Of a stretch of 64,000 bases of DNA, positions 17,770 through 26,163 are shown piece after piece. This stretch comes from Rhizobium sp. NFR07 (GTDB lineage: Bacteria; Pseudomonadota; Alphaproteobacteria; Rhizobiales; Rhizobiaceae), in the NCBI RefSeq assembly GCF_900111905.1, contig NZ_FOKM01000001.1, positions 620,001-684,000 on the forward strand, read 5' to 3'. The notes below the pieces were generated by a model, which saw only the letters and a list, made by a program, of their open reading frames with translations, made no database searches and had not been told where the DNA came from. Position 1 is the first letter of the stretch; each line of letters starts with the position of its first letter. The position numbers were made by a program, and so were the translations under genes.

Positions 17770-18351
17770 ATGGCGGTTTCTGTTTCGAAAATGGCTCTTC
17801 TTCTCGCTGGTGGGATATTCTCCTGCAGCGTGGCCTTTGCCCAGGACGTATCGCAGGAGCGGATCATCAAGGGCCTCGGAAAGTTGACCGCGGCGGCCCC
17901 CGCGATCGATGTCGTCATCCTGCAGCAGGAAGCCGTGAACAGCGGCGGCAAGCCTATGTCTGCTCTGCCGAACTGGAAGAAGATCGCGAAGCTGCCGCAG
18001 ATGGTGGTCGAGATAAACTTCGAGAACGATTCCATCGCAATCGAACCGCGCTCCTATCGCACCCTCGGCATGATTGCCGATGCGCTGCATCACCCCAACC
18101 TTTGGGACTACCGCTTCCTGGTGGTGGGGCATGCAAGTTCGACCGGAGGAGAGAAACACAATCTCGAACTCAGTGGTCAACGCGCGGATGCGATCAAGGA
18201 AGCGCTTTCCACCACCTTTGCCGTCGATCCGGCACGGCTCTTTGCGGTCGGCGTCGGCGAGTATCTACCTATCGAAGGCGTCAAGGCGGATGCCTCGAAC
18301 AACAGACGCGTGCAGCTCATCAATCTCGGCGTTTTCAAAAGCAAATCCTGA
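17770..18351 (+). CDS. OmpA family exported protein
   Basis: A 193-residue protein from ATG 17770, with GGAG in the overlapping end of the previous gene. A signal peptide ends near SVAFAQD (residue 26). The C-terminal half (about 75-190) is an OmpA_C/MotB-like peptidoglycan-binding domain: VVEINFENDSIAIEPRSYRT, the GHASSTGG turn, NLELSGQRADAIKEAL and the ASNNRRVQLI end with the conserved Asn-Arg-Arg. No beta-barrel domain precedes it, so it is a periplasmic or outer-membrane associated peptidoglycan binder rather than a porin. It is paired with the Cys-rich gene directly upstream. Confidence 0.88.
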   Translation: MAVSVSKMALLLAGGIFSCSVAFAQDVSQERIIKGLGKLTAAAPAIDVVILQQEAVNSGGKPMSALPNWKKIAKLPQMVVEINFENDSIAIEPRSYRTLGMIADALHHPNLWDYRFLVVGHASSTGGEKHNLELSGQRADAIKEALSTTFAVDPARLFAVGVGEYLPIEGVKADASNNRRVQLINLGVFKSKS

Positions 18352-18431
18352 CCGCCGGGGCCTTTGCTCGTGTCTCAGCCCTTCGGCTCACGTCAGCTGA
18401 GCATACTCAGGCAGGACGCGACCGTTCCATA

Positions 18432-18456
18432 CCGGATCCATACGGCCCGGATCCAT
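18432..18456. promoter_or_regulatory. 10-bp direct repeat upstream of the AspD gene
   Basis: CCGGATCCAT occurs at 18432-18441 and again at 18447-18456, 15 bases apart, 50-70 bases before the AspD start. The surrounding ATACCGG resembles half of the inverted repeat upstream of the antiporter operon (6422-6428). It is a candidate operator for a common regulator, by inference from position and repetition only. Confidence 0.3.
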
Positions 18457-18503
18457 CGGCATTGAAAGACACATTCCGCTGAACCACGAGGTAGGAGGCT
18501 GTC

Positions 18504-20129
18504 ATGGTTGATGCGAGCATTTACGCCAAGTTCGAAGAGCTGAGCCCTTTCGAAATCAAGGATGAGCTTATCCGGCTCGCGCAGGTCGACAAGGCCGGCA
18601 AGGTCTATCTCAACGCCGGGCGGGGCAATCCCAACTGGATTGCGACGCGGGCTCGCGAGGCCTTCTTTCTTCTCGGCCAGTTTGCTCTGACCGAATCCAA
18701 GCGCACATTCTCCAACGAGGAAGCCGGGATCGCCGGGATGCCGCCTGTGAGCGGATGTTACGATCGCCTCAAGGCTTGGCTCGGCAAGCGAAAGTCGGAC
18801 CCCGACACGCCTGGTGCCGAAACCCTCGAGGCGGCTGTGGACTTCGCGATCATGAAGTTCTCCTTCAACCCCGACGCATTCGTCAACGAGCTGACGGATT
18901 CCATCATCGGCGACCACTATCCCGTCCCCGACCGCGCGCTGGTGCACAACGAGGCGATCACCCACGAATATCTGATGTGGGCGATGTGCGCCGGCCACCT
19001 GCCCCATGCGAAATTCGACCTCTACCCGGTCGAAGGCGGCACCGCGGCAATGTGCTACATCTTCAAGGCCCTGAAGAATGCCCGCCTGCTCAACGCCGGC
19101 GACACGATCGCCCTCGTGACGCCGATCTTCACGCCCTATCTGGAAATGCCGCATCTGGAGGATTACGCGCTCAAGCAGATCCATATCTCGGCTGAGGCGG
19201 AAGACCGCTTCCAGCTCACGGAAGAGGATCTGAAGCCTCTTGAAAACAAAACGGTCAAGGCGCTGTTCATCGTCAATCCAGGCAACCCTTCCGCGGTTGC
19301 GATGGATCCTGAATCGATAAAACGCCTGGTATCCTTCGTAAAGACGAAAAGACCCGACTTGATGATCCTGACGGACGATGTCTACGGGACATTCGTGCCG
19401 AATTTCGAATCCGTGATGGGGCACCTGCCGCACAACACGATCGGCGTTTATTCGTTCTCCAAATATTTCGGTTGCACCGGATGGCGGCTGGGTGTCGTCG
19501 CCGTTGCCCAGGACAATATCTTCGACAAGACGATCCAGTCGCTGCCCGAGGCCACGCTGAAGCTTCTGGATGCCCGGTATAAAGCCCTCACTCCAAAGCC
19601 TCGCGAGATCAAATTCATCGATCGCATCGTCGCAGACAGCCGCGACGTCGCGCTCAATCACACTGCCGGCCTGTCATTGCCGCAGCAGGTGATGATGTCT
19701 CTGTTCGGCCTCGTGGAAATGATGGATGAAAAGAAGCTCTACCAGAAGGCCTGCATGGAAATCTGCGAACGCCGGTTCCAACTGCTCATGGACGGCATGG
19801 GGATCGAGTTTGCTGCCCGCCCTTATTTCGATCGCTACTATGGCGTTATCGACTACGAATACTGGGCGCGCAAATATGTCGGCGATGAGGTGACGGACTG
19901 GGTGAAGAAGAATGTCCACCCGCTGGATATCGCGTTCAAGCTTGCCGAAGACCACGGGATCGTTGTGCTGAACGGCTCAGGGTTTGAGGCGCCGAACTGG
20001 TCTGTGCGGGTGTCCTTTGCCAATCTCCCGGACGCCTCCTACAGCTCGATCGGTCGAGGCATCCGGGCCGTCGCGCGGGGTTATCTCCAGGCCTATCGCG
20101 CAGCCCAAGGGGAAACGGCGCAGCCATAG
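18504..20129 (+). CDS. aspD: Aspartate 4-decarboxylase / aspartate aminotransferase (AspD family)
   Basis: A 541-residue fold-type I aminotransferase-like PLP enzyme; ATG 18504 is preceded by GTAGGAGG. The length (AspD is about 530), the N-terminal start (KFEELSPFEIKDELIRLA), LYPVEGGTAAMCYIFKAL, IVNPGNPSAVAM, the TDDVYGTFVP cofactor Asp/Tyr region and the Schiff-base Lys in SFSKYFGCTGWRLG (about 319) identify the bifunctional L-aspartate beta-decarboxylase/aspartate transaminase family. The enzyme turns aspartate into alanine plus CO2 using one proton. With an AspT exchanger it makes a proton-motive, alkalinising cycle, and two AspT-type genes lie 12-18 kb to the left. No antiporter is directly adjacent, so the coupling is inferred. 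Confidence 0.92.
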   Translation: MVDASIYAKFEELSPFEIKDELIRLAQVDKAGKVYLNAGRGNPNWIATRAREAFFLLGQFALTESKRTFSNEEAGIAGMPPVSGCYDRLKAWLGKRKSDPDTPGAETLEAAVDFAIMKFSFNPDAFVNELTDSIIGDHYPVPDRALVHNEAITHEYLMWAMCAGHLPHAKFDLYPVEGGTAAMCYIFKALKNARLLNAGDTIALVTPIFTPYLEMPHLEDYALKQIHISAEAEDRFQLTEEDLKPLENKTVKALFIVNPGNPSAVAMDPESIKRLVSFVKTKRPDLMILTDDVYGTFVPNFESVMGHLPHNTIGVYSFSKYFGCTGWRLGVVAVAQDNIFDKTIQSLPEATLKLLDARYKALTPKPREIKFIDRIVADSRDVALNHTAGLSLPQQVMMSLFGLVEMMDEKKLYQKACMEICERRFQLLMDGMGIEFAARPYFDRYYGVIDYEYWARKYVGDEVTDWVKKNVHPLDIAFKLAEDHGIVVLNGSGFEAPNWSVRVSFANLPDASYSSIGRGIRAVARGYLQAYRAAQGETAQP

Positions 20130-20181
20130 TCACCAAGGTGCTTCCGATCACCGTCAGCACGAAACCACAGGAGGCTGATCT

Positions 20182-20541
20182 ATGACAACTACCCCGATTT
20201 CGGCCATGGCTCGCACTCGATTGAACGGTGCTTTCGCCGCAACGATCCTTGCTGCGGCTTTGCTGTGCAATGTCTCCGATCTGCGAGCCGAAAGCGGCTC
20301 CATGGCCGACTTCCCGTTCGTCATTCACTGCAAGTTCAAGGACACCTATCACGCCTTCTATGCCTCGCGCCTTTCCCCCGACGGGACCGCAACCTATGTC
20401 GCATCGGATCGAATTGCCGGTACGATCTCTTTAAGTGGGGAGGCAAAAGCAATCGGCAGCAACGAAGGGGCCGGAAGCTGCGCCGGGAAAACCCTGAAGG
20501 AACTCCGCGCCTCCGGCCAGGCATTCGACTTGAAGCGATAG
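20182..20541 (+). CDS. Small exported protein, function unknown
   Basis: A 119-residue protein from ATG 20182 with ACAGGAGG upstream. Its N-terminal signal peptide (hydrophobic AAFAATILAAALLCNV, cleavage after LRAES, about residue 37) leads to an 80-residue mature domain with two cysteines (IHCKFKDTYHAFY and GSCAGKTL) that could form a disulfide. It starts 52 bases after the AspD stop and is probably co-transcribed. I recognise no family. The strong ribosome binding site, signal peptide and cysteines support it as real. Confidence 0.7.
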   Translation: MTTTPISAMARTRLNGAFAATILAAALLCNVSDLRAESGSMADFPFVIHCKFKDTYHAFYASRLSPDGTATYVASDRIAGTISLSGEAKAIGSNEGAGSCAGKTLKELRASGQAFDLKR

Positions 20542-20621
20542 GATGAAACCGCGTCACTACCGGCTCACCGTTTGAACTCGGCGACGAATAGCGTTGGCGT
20601 GAAATGCTTTGGAGAGTGCAG

Positions 20622-20879
20622 ATGGGCAAGCATCCAATCACTTGGTTTCCCGCGCTGATCATGAGCGCGGCGCTCGCCGGTCCGGTTTATCCGATCGAAC
20701 CCATCAAAGGCAGCCTCACCTATGATCAGCCCAACAAGGTGAGGCTAAAAAAAGCTCCCGTCGGCAGTCGATTCCGCCACGAATTCTTCTCCGGAAGCGA
20801 TCAATACGTCGAAAGCTACATCGTCAATCCGGACAGGACCCTCAAGCTCACCGGACGGGTAAAAATCACACGCCCCTGA
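20622..20879 (+). CDS. Small exported protein, function unknown
   Basis: An 85-residue protein from ATG 20622 (MGKHPITWFP); an in-frame ATG at 20604 carries the GGAGAG that serves the later start. A signal peptide of about 24 residues is followed by a compact basic domain with GSLTYDQPNKVRLKKAPVGS and a closing YIVNPDRTLKLTGR. It belongs with the cluster of small exported proteins downstream of aspD. Convergent with the next gene on the minus strand. I do not recognise a named family; the mature part is probably a small beta domain. Confidence 0.62.
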   Translation: MGKHPITWFPALIMSAALAGPVYPIEPIKGSLTYDQPNKVRLKKAPVGSRFRHEFFSGSDQYVESYIVNPDRTLKLTGRVKITRP

Positions 20880-20947
20880 ACCGACAAATTTCCGACGCCA
20901 GTGCCAGACGGTCACGTCTCGTGTGACGTTCGTCGGCTGTCGGGTGT

Positions 20948-21412
20948 CTATGCTATGGGGGCCTCCCAAGTGAGGAAGAAGCCGACATCGCCGGGTATGC
21001 CCCCGGGGAAATTGATGATCATCGCCTTGAGCCCATAGCCTTGCGGCTTGGCCACCTGCTGGAAGATCTCAAGCAGTTCCTTGGCCTTTCCCTGCAACGT
21101 GTCCTGCCATCCGGGGAGGTTGTTGTTTATGGCTCGACCACTGTCGGTGCACAGGTCGGACGGAAAGCTGAATATCAAAGCTTCGTATTTTCCATCCATT
21201 GCAGCCTTCATGACTAGGCGCTTCATCAGCGCGCGTTCATCATCACCGATCTGTTCATGGAGGAAAGCCTCAAGGAATTCCGCGTGCTTCACCGCGTCTC
21301 CAGCCTTGGTACTCTCATTGCGCTCAAGTTCGCGAAGCTGCTGCTCCAACGCATGCTTCCGAAGATCCGCGGCGCTTGTCATGGAATTGGTGACGGGTTC
21401 AGGTGTTGTCAT
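20948..21412 (-). CDS. Hypothetical cytosolic protein
   Basis: A 154-residue protein from ATG 21412 (MTTPEPVTNS), with GGGAGGG upstream; an in-frame alternative start lies 15 codons earlier. The first 60 residues are charged and helical (ALEQQLRELERNESTKAGDA). A second half follows with AAMDGKYEALIFSFPSDLCTDSGRAINN and PQGYGLKAMIINFPGGIPGDVGFFL, which looks like an alpha/beta fold. There is no signal peptide or membrane helix. It is transcribed towards the small exported genes. I do not recognise its function; the good ribosome binding site and protein-like composition support it being real. Confidence 0.68.
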   Translation of the reverse strand: MTTPEPVTNSMTSAADLRKHALEQQLRELERNESTKAGDAVKHAEFLEAFLHEQIGDDERALMKRLVMKAAMDGKYEALIFSFPSDLCTDSGRAINNNLPGWQDTLQGKAKELLEIFQQVAKPQGYGLKAMIINFPGGIPGDVGFFLTWEAPIA

Positions 21413-21617
21413 CGTTACGCCCTCCCTAGCATGGGGAAACCTTACGTCGCGCGACATGCCTAACCCAGTAATATACGCGCTCGTTTCAGTAGGTTACGGT
21501 ATCTTACGTTCGACCGCATCCTGATCTCGACTGACGGGCAATGGCCCCACGCGCGCGGCTGCCAGGTCGACGATGAGCGCCATGCAGCCCATGGCGACAG
21601 AAGCGGGCTGCACGCGC

Positions 21618-22700
21618 TCAGAACGTACGCTGGAAACGGAGCATTCCCGACCAGGCGTCGTCATCGAGAGTTGAGTTGTCCCATTTCGTGTAGGCCAATT
21701 CCGGTTGGATGAGAAAGCCGGAAACCGGGGTCCATTGCAGGTTGGCAACGACCGACAGGACGTCGCTGTCCGAATAAGCAAGCTGGGTGTTGGCGGCAAG
21801 CTTGTCGGTGAACTTGTACGCGGCGCCGGCCCATATGGCCCAATCCCCCCAGCCAAATCCGTCGGTAATTTCCGGGGCATAACTATGGAAACTGTCTCCG
21901 TCGGAATTCCAACCTGCCATGACGAACGCGCTGAAGGCGTCAAACGTGCCCCCGACGCGAACCTTGATTGCGCCCTCTTCAGCGGATTCATCATAGCCGG
22001 CGGTCAGTCCGACCAACCATCTGTCGTTGTCGAATTTCACCCCGCCCGCGACATTGACCCAATCGCTCGCTCCACCTGGAACATCATCGTCGTTCTGTCC
22101 GTCATCCTCCAATGCAATAAACGCTGAGAAGCCATTGCCGGCATTGTAGGTATAGGCGAGCATGGGAACCTCGCTCGGACCGTAGTTGATGATATCGTCA
22201 TTCTCGACATTGCCTGCGTAATCGATGAAGGATTCGTAGAGAGAATTCTGCAGCCCCGCGGTAAAGCCGCCGAGTTCGATCGTCGCCACCATCAGGCGGG
22301 TGCGCGTTGCGTCCGGGAAGTTGCCGCCATTGTCGTCGTCATTATGCGGATCGTAGTCGAAGCGCGCCGTGATATTGGTTTTCAGCGCGCCGTATTCGGT
22401 ATCGGATGCGGTGCTTAAATAGAGTTCGACACGGGTGTTTGTATACGTGCCATCGGCATCGGGAGCAGACGCGTCGCCGTAAACCGCATCGAACCGAACG
22501 CGCCCGCCGACCTTCAGACAGGTTTCCGTGCCTGGGATATAGAAATATCCGATGCCGAACGCGTCACAGACGCGGACATAGTCCATGGGCTCGGGCTCGG
22601 CCGCCACGATGGCATCCGCACCATGGGCACCGGATGCCAAAACAAGCGCCCCAGCACAGCAGAAAATTCCGTTCCTATTCATGCCCGCGTTCCACCTCAT
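21618..22700 (-). CDS. Rhizobial-type outer-membrane porin
   Basis: A 360-residue porin. ATG 22700 is best placed behind GGGAGG (spacing six); ATG 22703 is too close to it and ATG 22682 (MNRNGIF) would be a shorter option. A signal peptide ends near SGAHGAD. The mature start EPMDYVRVCDAFGIGYFYIPGTETCLKVGGRVRFDA, with its paired cysteines, is characteristic of the Porin_2 family of Rhizobiales (RopA-like). About 16 amphipathic beta strands follow, with acidic loops (NDDDNGGN, DDGQNDDD), ending in the outer-membrane signature FQRTF. It forms a general or somewhat cation-selective trimeric channel by family. It is transcribed alone. Confidence 0.92.
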   Translation of the reverse strand: MRWNAGMNRNGIFCCAGALVLASGAHGADAIVAAEPEPMDYVRVCDAFGIGYFYIPGTETCLKVGGRVRFDAVYGDASAPDADGTYTNTRVELYLSTASDTEYGALKTNITARFDYDPHNDDDNGGNFPDATRTRLMVATIELGGFTAGLQNSLYESFIDYAGNVENDDIINYGPSEVPMLAYTYNAGNGFSAFIALEDDGQNDDDVPGGASDWVNVAGGVKFDNDRWLVGLTAGYDESAEEGAIKVRVGGTFDAFSAFVMAGWNSDGDSFHSYAPEITDGFGWGDWAIWAGAAYKFTDKLAANTQLAYSDSDVLSVVANLQWTPVSGFLIQPELAYTKWDNSTLDDDAWSGMLRFQRTF

Positions 22701-23192
22701 CATCTTCCTCCCAACCCTGCAAAGATGTTCAGCGAAGCTAATGACCCCGTAGCGTACAGACATCGTTGAACCATGTGCCACGTGAGTACAGTTCCGCGCT
22801 GTGATATCGCGCATCCCTCAATAGATTTTCGACATCAGACAATCAGGAATGCCCCCCGGAACTCCATGCGATCTTCCGCAACTCGATGCCCGTCATCACT
22901 CAGCCCCCGAGACCTGCCAGCCTCGAACTCTCAGGGGTGGAGAGTACAGCCATGGCGGCGTGGCGAGCAGAGAATCGATGTATGTTACGCGCAATCCAGG
23001 GTGGATCCTGCAACTCGTTGCGGTGCTTCAGACGAATGCAGGGGCCTGCGGGAAAAGCCGTAGCAGTTAACCTTTGCCGCGAGATTGCTGAATAAAACTG
23101 AGCGCATCCGCCTGGCTTCTGATCCTACATGCGCAGAGTCTGGATGCTGATCCTGATTAAACGACAGCAGAGAAACAACGGAAGCTTCGGTC
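22701..23192. other. 492-base non-coding interval, nothing recognised
   Basis: Between the porin start and the end of the LysR gene. Small open frames here overlap one another on the plus strand and lack ribosome binding sites. The porin promoter must lie in the first 150 bases. I see no RNA gene, repeat or clear terminator. Confidence 0.45.
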
Positions 23193-24104
23193 TCAGTCGC
23201 GCCACCTCGTCAGGGAGGAAGCAGTGTCGCTGACGATCTCGCGCAGCCAACGATGGGCCGGATCCTGACGATATCGCACATGCCAGGCCATTTCGACCGG
23301 AAACGTGCCAAGATCCACTGGAGCTTCAACCACCTTGAACCGCGGATCCCGCTCAAGGCTGCGACAGATCAGCTTGGGTAGTGTCGCGCAATAGTCGGTA
23401 ACGGCAATCATCTCGGGGACGGCAAGAAAATGCGTGACCGAAACCGCGACCTCTCTCTTGAGGTTCTGCTTGGACAGTGCCTGGAACACACCGGCCCGGA
23501 TGCGTCCGGGAGGAAGTACGTTTACATGTCTCAGCGCTTCGTACTGCTTTCTGGACAATGTCTCGCCGACAGTCGGATGGTCAGCGCGCACGACGCAGGC
23601 GAGACCGTCGTCCATCAGATGCTGGACCACGAGATTGTCTGGAGGGTCGACAACCCTGCCCAACACCAAAGCGGTTGTTCCCGAAATCACACCGGTTTCA
23701 CCGAGATCGTTGCCGAACGGCGTCATCCGCAAGCTGATCCCAGGTGCCTGTTGCTGAAGCCTCGTTATCAGAGCCGGCATCAAGACAAGTTCGGCATAGC
23801 TGTTGGGTGCGATGAGAAACAGGCGCTTCGCTTTGCCGGGGTCGAACTCCTGCTGGTGAGCAACAACATGATCCAACTGGCTCAAAGCCGCTTCGATCGC
23901 CGGGGCGATTTCCTCGGCAAGCTGCGTCGGCCTGATGCCGTACCTCTCCCGGATGAAGAGTTGGTCACGGAGCGTATCCCGCAGCCGGTTCAACGAATTC
24001 GACAGCGCTGGTTGCGTGATACCCAGCCGATTGGCGGCACGGGTGACGCTGCGCTCTTCCATGAGGGCCATGAACACGGGCAAGAGGTTCAGATCGTACT
24101 TCAT
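23193..24104 (-). CDS. LysR family transcriptional regulator
   Basis: A 303-residue protein from ATG 24104 (MKYDLNLLPV); an ATG six codons upstream is possible, neither has a strong ribosome binding site. The N-terminal winged helix (about 1-60: LMEERSVTRAANRLGITQPALSNSLNRLR) is of the NodD/PA-type LysR subgroup, and residues 90-295 form the substrate-binding-like effector domain. It diverges from the DJ-1/PfpI gene with 164 bases between starts, the classic layout for a LysR regulator controlling its neighbour. The effector is unknown. Confidence 0.92.
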   Translation of the reverse strand: MKYDLNLLPVFMALMEERSVTRAANRLGITQPALSNSLNRLRDTLRDQLFIRERYGIRPTQLAEEIAPAIEAALSQLDHVVAHQQEFDPGKAKRLFLIAPNSYAELVLMPALITRLQQQAPGISLRMTPFGNDLGETGVISGTTALVLGRVVDPPDNLVVQHLMDDGLACVVRADHPTVGETLSRKQYEALRHVNVLPPGRIRAGVFQALSKQNLKREVAVSVTHFLAVPEMIAVTDYCATLPKLICRSLERDPRFKVVEAPVDLGTFPVEMAWHVRYRQDPAHRWLREIVSDTASSLTRWRD

Positions 24105-24268
24105 ACAGATATACTGCCACATGAATATCTAAAATCCACGAAGTAAATTTCTTGAATGTCTGTCTCCGTGGCATGTTCTCGTCATAGGGAAGCCGAGATG
24201 GCCTCTCGAAAACAGTTCAACCCCTGTCGCGCGATATGATGGCGCGTCTACTATGCAAGGATAAGACG
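24105..24268. promoter_or_regulatory. Divergent LysR / DJ-1 promoter region
   Basis: This 164-base divergent gap is locally AT-rich at 24120-24160 (ATGAATATCTAAAATCC, AAGTAAATTTCTTGAAT), a likely place for a LysR box and the two promoters. No single operator can be fixed by eye. Confidence 0.4.
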
Positions 24269-24967
24269 ATGAAAGTTCTCATGATTCTCACGTCCCACGA
24301 CACACTCGGTGATACAGGCAAGAAGACGGGTTTCTGGCTGGAGGAGCTCGCTGCCCCCTATTACGTCTTCAAGGACGCTGGTGCCGAAATCACGCTTGCT
24401 TCGCCCAAGGGAGGTCAGCCGCCGCTCGACCCCAAGAGCGACGAGCCCATGTTCCAGACCGATCTGACGCGACGGTTCACCGCGGATACAGAAGCCAATG
24501 CTCAATTGGCCAGCACCGTGCGCCTCGAAAGCATCGATCAGAAGGATTTCGACACGGTATTTTACCCCGGTGGCCATGGCCCGATGTGGGATCTGGCGGA
24601 AGACCGAACCTCTGTCCGGTTGATCGAATCCTTCATTGCCGCCGGCAAGACGATCGCGCTCGTCTGCCATGCCCCGGGCGTGCTGCGCCACGTCAAGAAA
24701 CCAGACGGCACTGCGTTCGTTGAAGGTCGCCATGTGACCGGATTTACGAATACCGAGGAAACCGCAGTCGGGCTGGACAAGGTAGTGCCGTTCCTCGTTG
24801 AAGACGAGCTCATCGGCCTCGGTGCAGTGTTTTCAAAGGTGAAGGATTGGGGTGTCCACTCGGTCGTGGACGGTCAGCTTATCACCGGACAGAACCCGGC
24901 ATCCTCCGGCGAAGCTGCGGAAGCTCTTTTGGCTGCAGTAGGCCAGCAATCAACGAATGACGCCTGA
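24269..24967 (+). CDS. DJ-1/PfpI (Hsp31-like) type 1 glutamine amidotransferase domain protein
   Basis: A 232-residue protein from ATG 24269 (MKVLMILTSH), with AAGGATAAG upstream. Hallmarks are the N-terminal VLMILTSHDTLGDTGKKTGFW, the glutamate-bearing GAEITLASPKGGQPPLDPKS segment, FYPGGHGPMWDL and the nucleophile elbow LVCHAPGVL (Cys about 138) with its following His. This is the YhbO/Hsp31-like branch of DJ-1 proteins, cytosolic glyoxalase III/protein deglycase or chaperone-type stress proteins. Divergent from a LysR regulator that probably controls it. Biochemical activity (glyoxalase versus chaperone) cannot be read from the sequence. Confidence 0.9.
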   Translation: MKVLMILTSHDTLGDTGKKTGFWLEELAAPYYVFKDAGAEITLASPKGGQPPLDPKSDEPMFQTDLTRRFTADTEANAQLASTVRLESIDQKDFDTVFYPGGHGPMWDLAEDRTSVRLIESFIAAGKTIALVCHAPGVLRHVKKPDGTAFVEGRHVTGFTNTEETAVGLDKVVPFLVEDELIGLGAVFSKVKDWGVHSVVDGQLITGQNPASSGEAAEALLAAVGQQSTNDA

Positions 24968-25297
24968 TTACAAGGGCAGTCCCTGAGCTACTGTCGGCCG
25001 ACACCGGCAGTAGCTCCCTCATCAGGAATAGCCATCCCCAACCTCATTCGGCAGTTACTCCTTCAGATGACGGGAAATGGCTGGTGTCCACGGTTGCAGC
25101 GAACGCCAGCCGTACCGGTCAATCAATCGACCGGCACAGGGCGCAGGAACCGCGCATGCAGGCAGAGATATCCTATAATTTCACGTCCCTACGCACTCAT
25201 CTTGGCGTCGGACAAGATCTCTGAAAATCGTTTCCGCCAGACCCGTCGCGAAGCCCAATCCTGGCTTATCTTTATCCGGCTTCAAGAGGAGCGCATC
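24968..25297. other. 330-base non-coding interval, nothing recognised
   Basis: Between the DJ-1 gene and the reductase gene on the same strand. The reductase frame is open through most of it but has no good start. I see no terminator hairpin with T-run and no RNA gene. Confidence 0.4.
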
Positions 25298-25966
25298 ATG
25301 AAGGTCATAATTGTAGGTGTCACCGGTGGCGTTGGCGTCCGGGTCGCGAGAGGTCTGACCGCTCGAGGTCATCAGGTGACCGGCATGGTCCGCCGTTCCG
25401 GGCAGGCGAGCAGTCTCGAGCGTGAGGGAATTGCAGCTGTCGTCGGCGACGTTGCGACAGATGCAGTTGAGACACTCGCAAATTTCATCAGAGGTCATGA
25501 CATCGTTCTCTTCACGGCGGGCGCAGGCGGTAGAGATGGCCCGGAGGCGACGGTCGCGGTCGACGGTGATGGACCGGCAAAGGTGGTCGCGGCCATGAAG
25601 ATTGCCGGCGTGAACCGCTTCTATCTCGTTTCGGTTTTTCCGGAAGCCTGGCGCGAACGGCGAATGGACGAGGATTTCGAACAGTACATGGTCGAAAAGA
25701 AAAAGGCGGAAACCCAGATCACCCTCACCGACCTAGACTGGATCATTCTTCGACCCTCCGCGCTGATCAATGAACCCGGCGTCGGGACGGTCGATCTGGG
25801 GCTCGCCAAAGTGCACGAGGAAATCCGCCGTGACGACGTTGCGGATACGTTGATAGCGCTGATGGAACGCCCGGAAATCCGTCGCTCCATTCTGGAGGTT
25901 ACCGGTGGCGAGACACCCATCGCAGACGCGGTTACCGCTTTGATGTCGTCGGGTAAAGCATCCTGA
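25298..25966 (+). CDS. NAD(P)-binding epimerase/reductase (atypical SDR)
   Basis: A 222-residue protein from ATG 25298, with AAGAGGAG upstream; the frame is open upstream but this start places the Rossmann motif at the N-terminus. VIIVGVTGGVGVRVARGL (residues 3-20) is the NAD(P)-binding glycine motif, followed by the strand-end basic residues VRRSG. It lacks the classical YxxxK but has LVSVFPEAW and DWIILRPSALINE, typical of the atypical SDR5/YwnB-type reductases that act on quinones, flavins or flavonoids. Cytosolic. Its role is unknown; nearby DJ-1 and aldehyde oxidase genes suggest carbonyl/redox stress. Confidence 0.87.
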   Translation: MKVIIVGVTGGVGVRVARGLTARGHQVTGMVRRSGQASSLEREGIAAVVGDVATDAVETLANFIRGHDIVLFTAGAGGRDGPEATVAVDGDGPAKVVAAMKIAGVNRFYLVSVFPEAWRERRMDEDFEQYMVEKKKAETQITLTDLDWIILRPSALINEPGVGTVDLGLAKVHEEIRRDDVADTLIALMERPEIRRSILEVTGGETPIADAVTALMSSGKAS

Positions 25967-26018
25967 GGCCTATGGAGCCACGACCATTTACGCGGATTGT
26001 CCGGTTTGGAGACCGTTT

Positions 26019-26037
26019 CGCCGGCCTGTAGCCGGCG
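26019..26037. terminator. Hairpin between convergent genes
   Basis: CGCCGGC-CTGTA-GCCGGCG forms a perfect 7-bp stem with a 5-base loop between the convergent reductase and metallo-hydrolase genes. A short T-run (ATTTTT) appears only about 14 bases later, so it is a weak or factor-assisted terminator candidate. Confidence 0.35.
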
Positions 26038-26163
26038 ATCGGAACCTGGATTTTTCGGACTTGCCGACCGCCGCGTGTCTTGAACACGATCTCTGATCTC
26101 TGAGCCGATACGCAACTCAGCAGGATTTCCCGACGACAGGATGGATCGAATTCAGTTCTCGAC

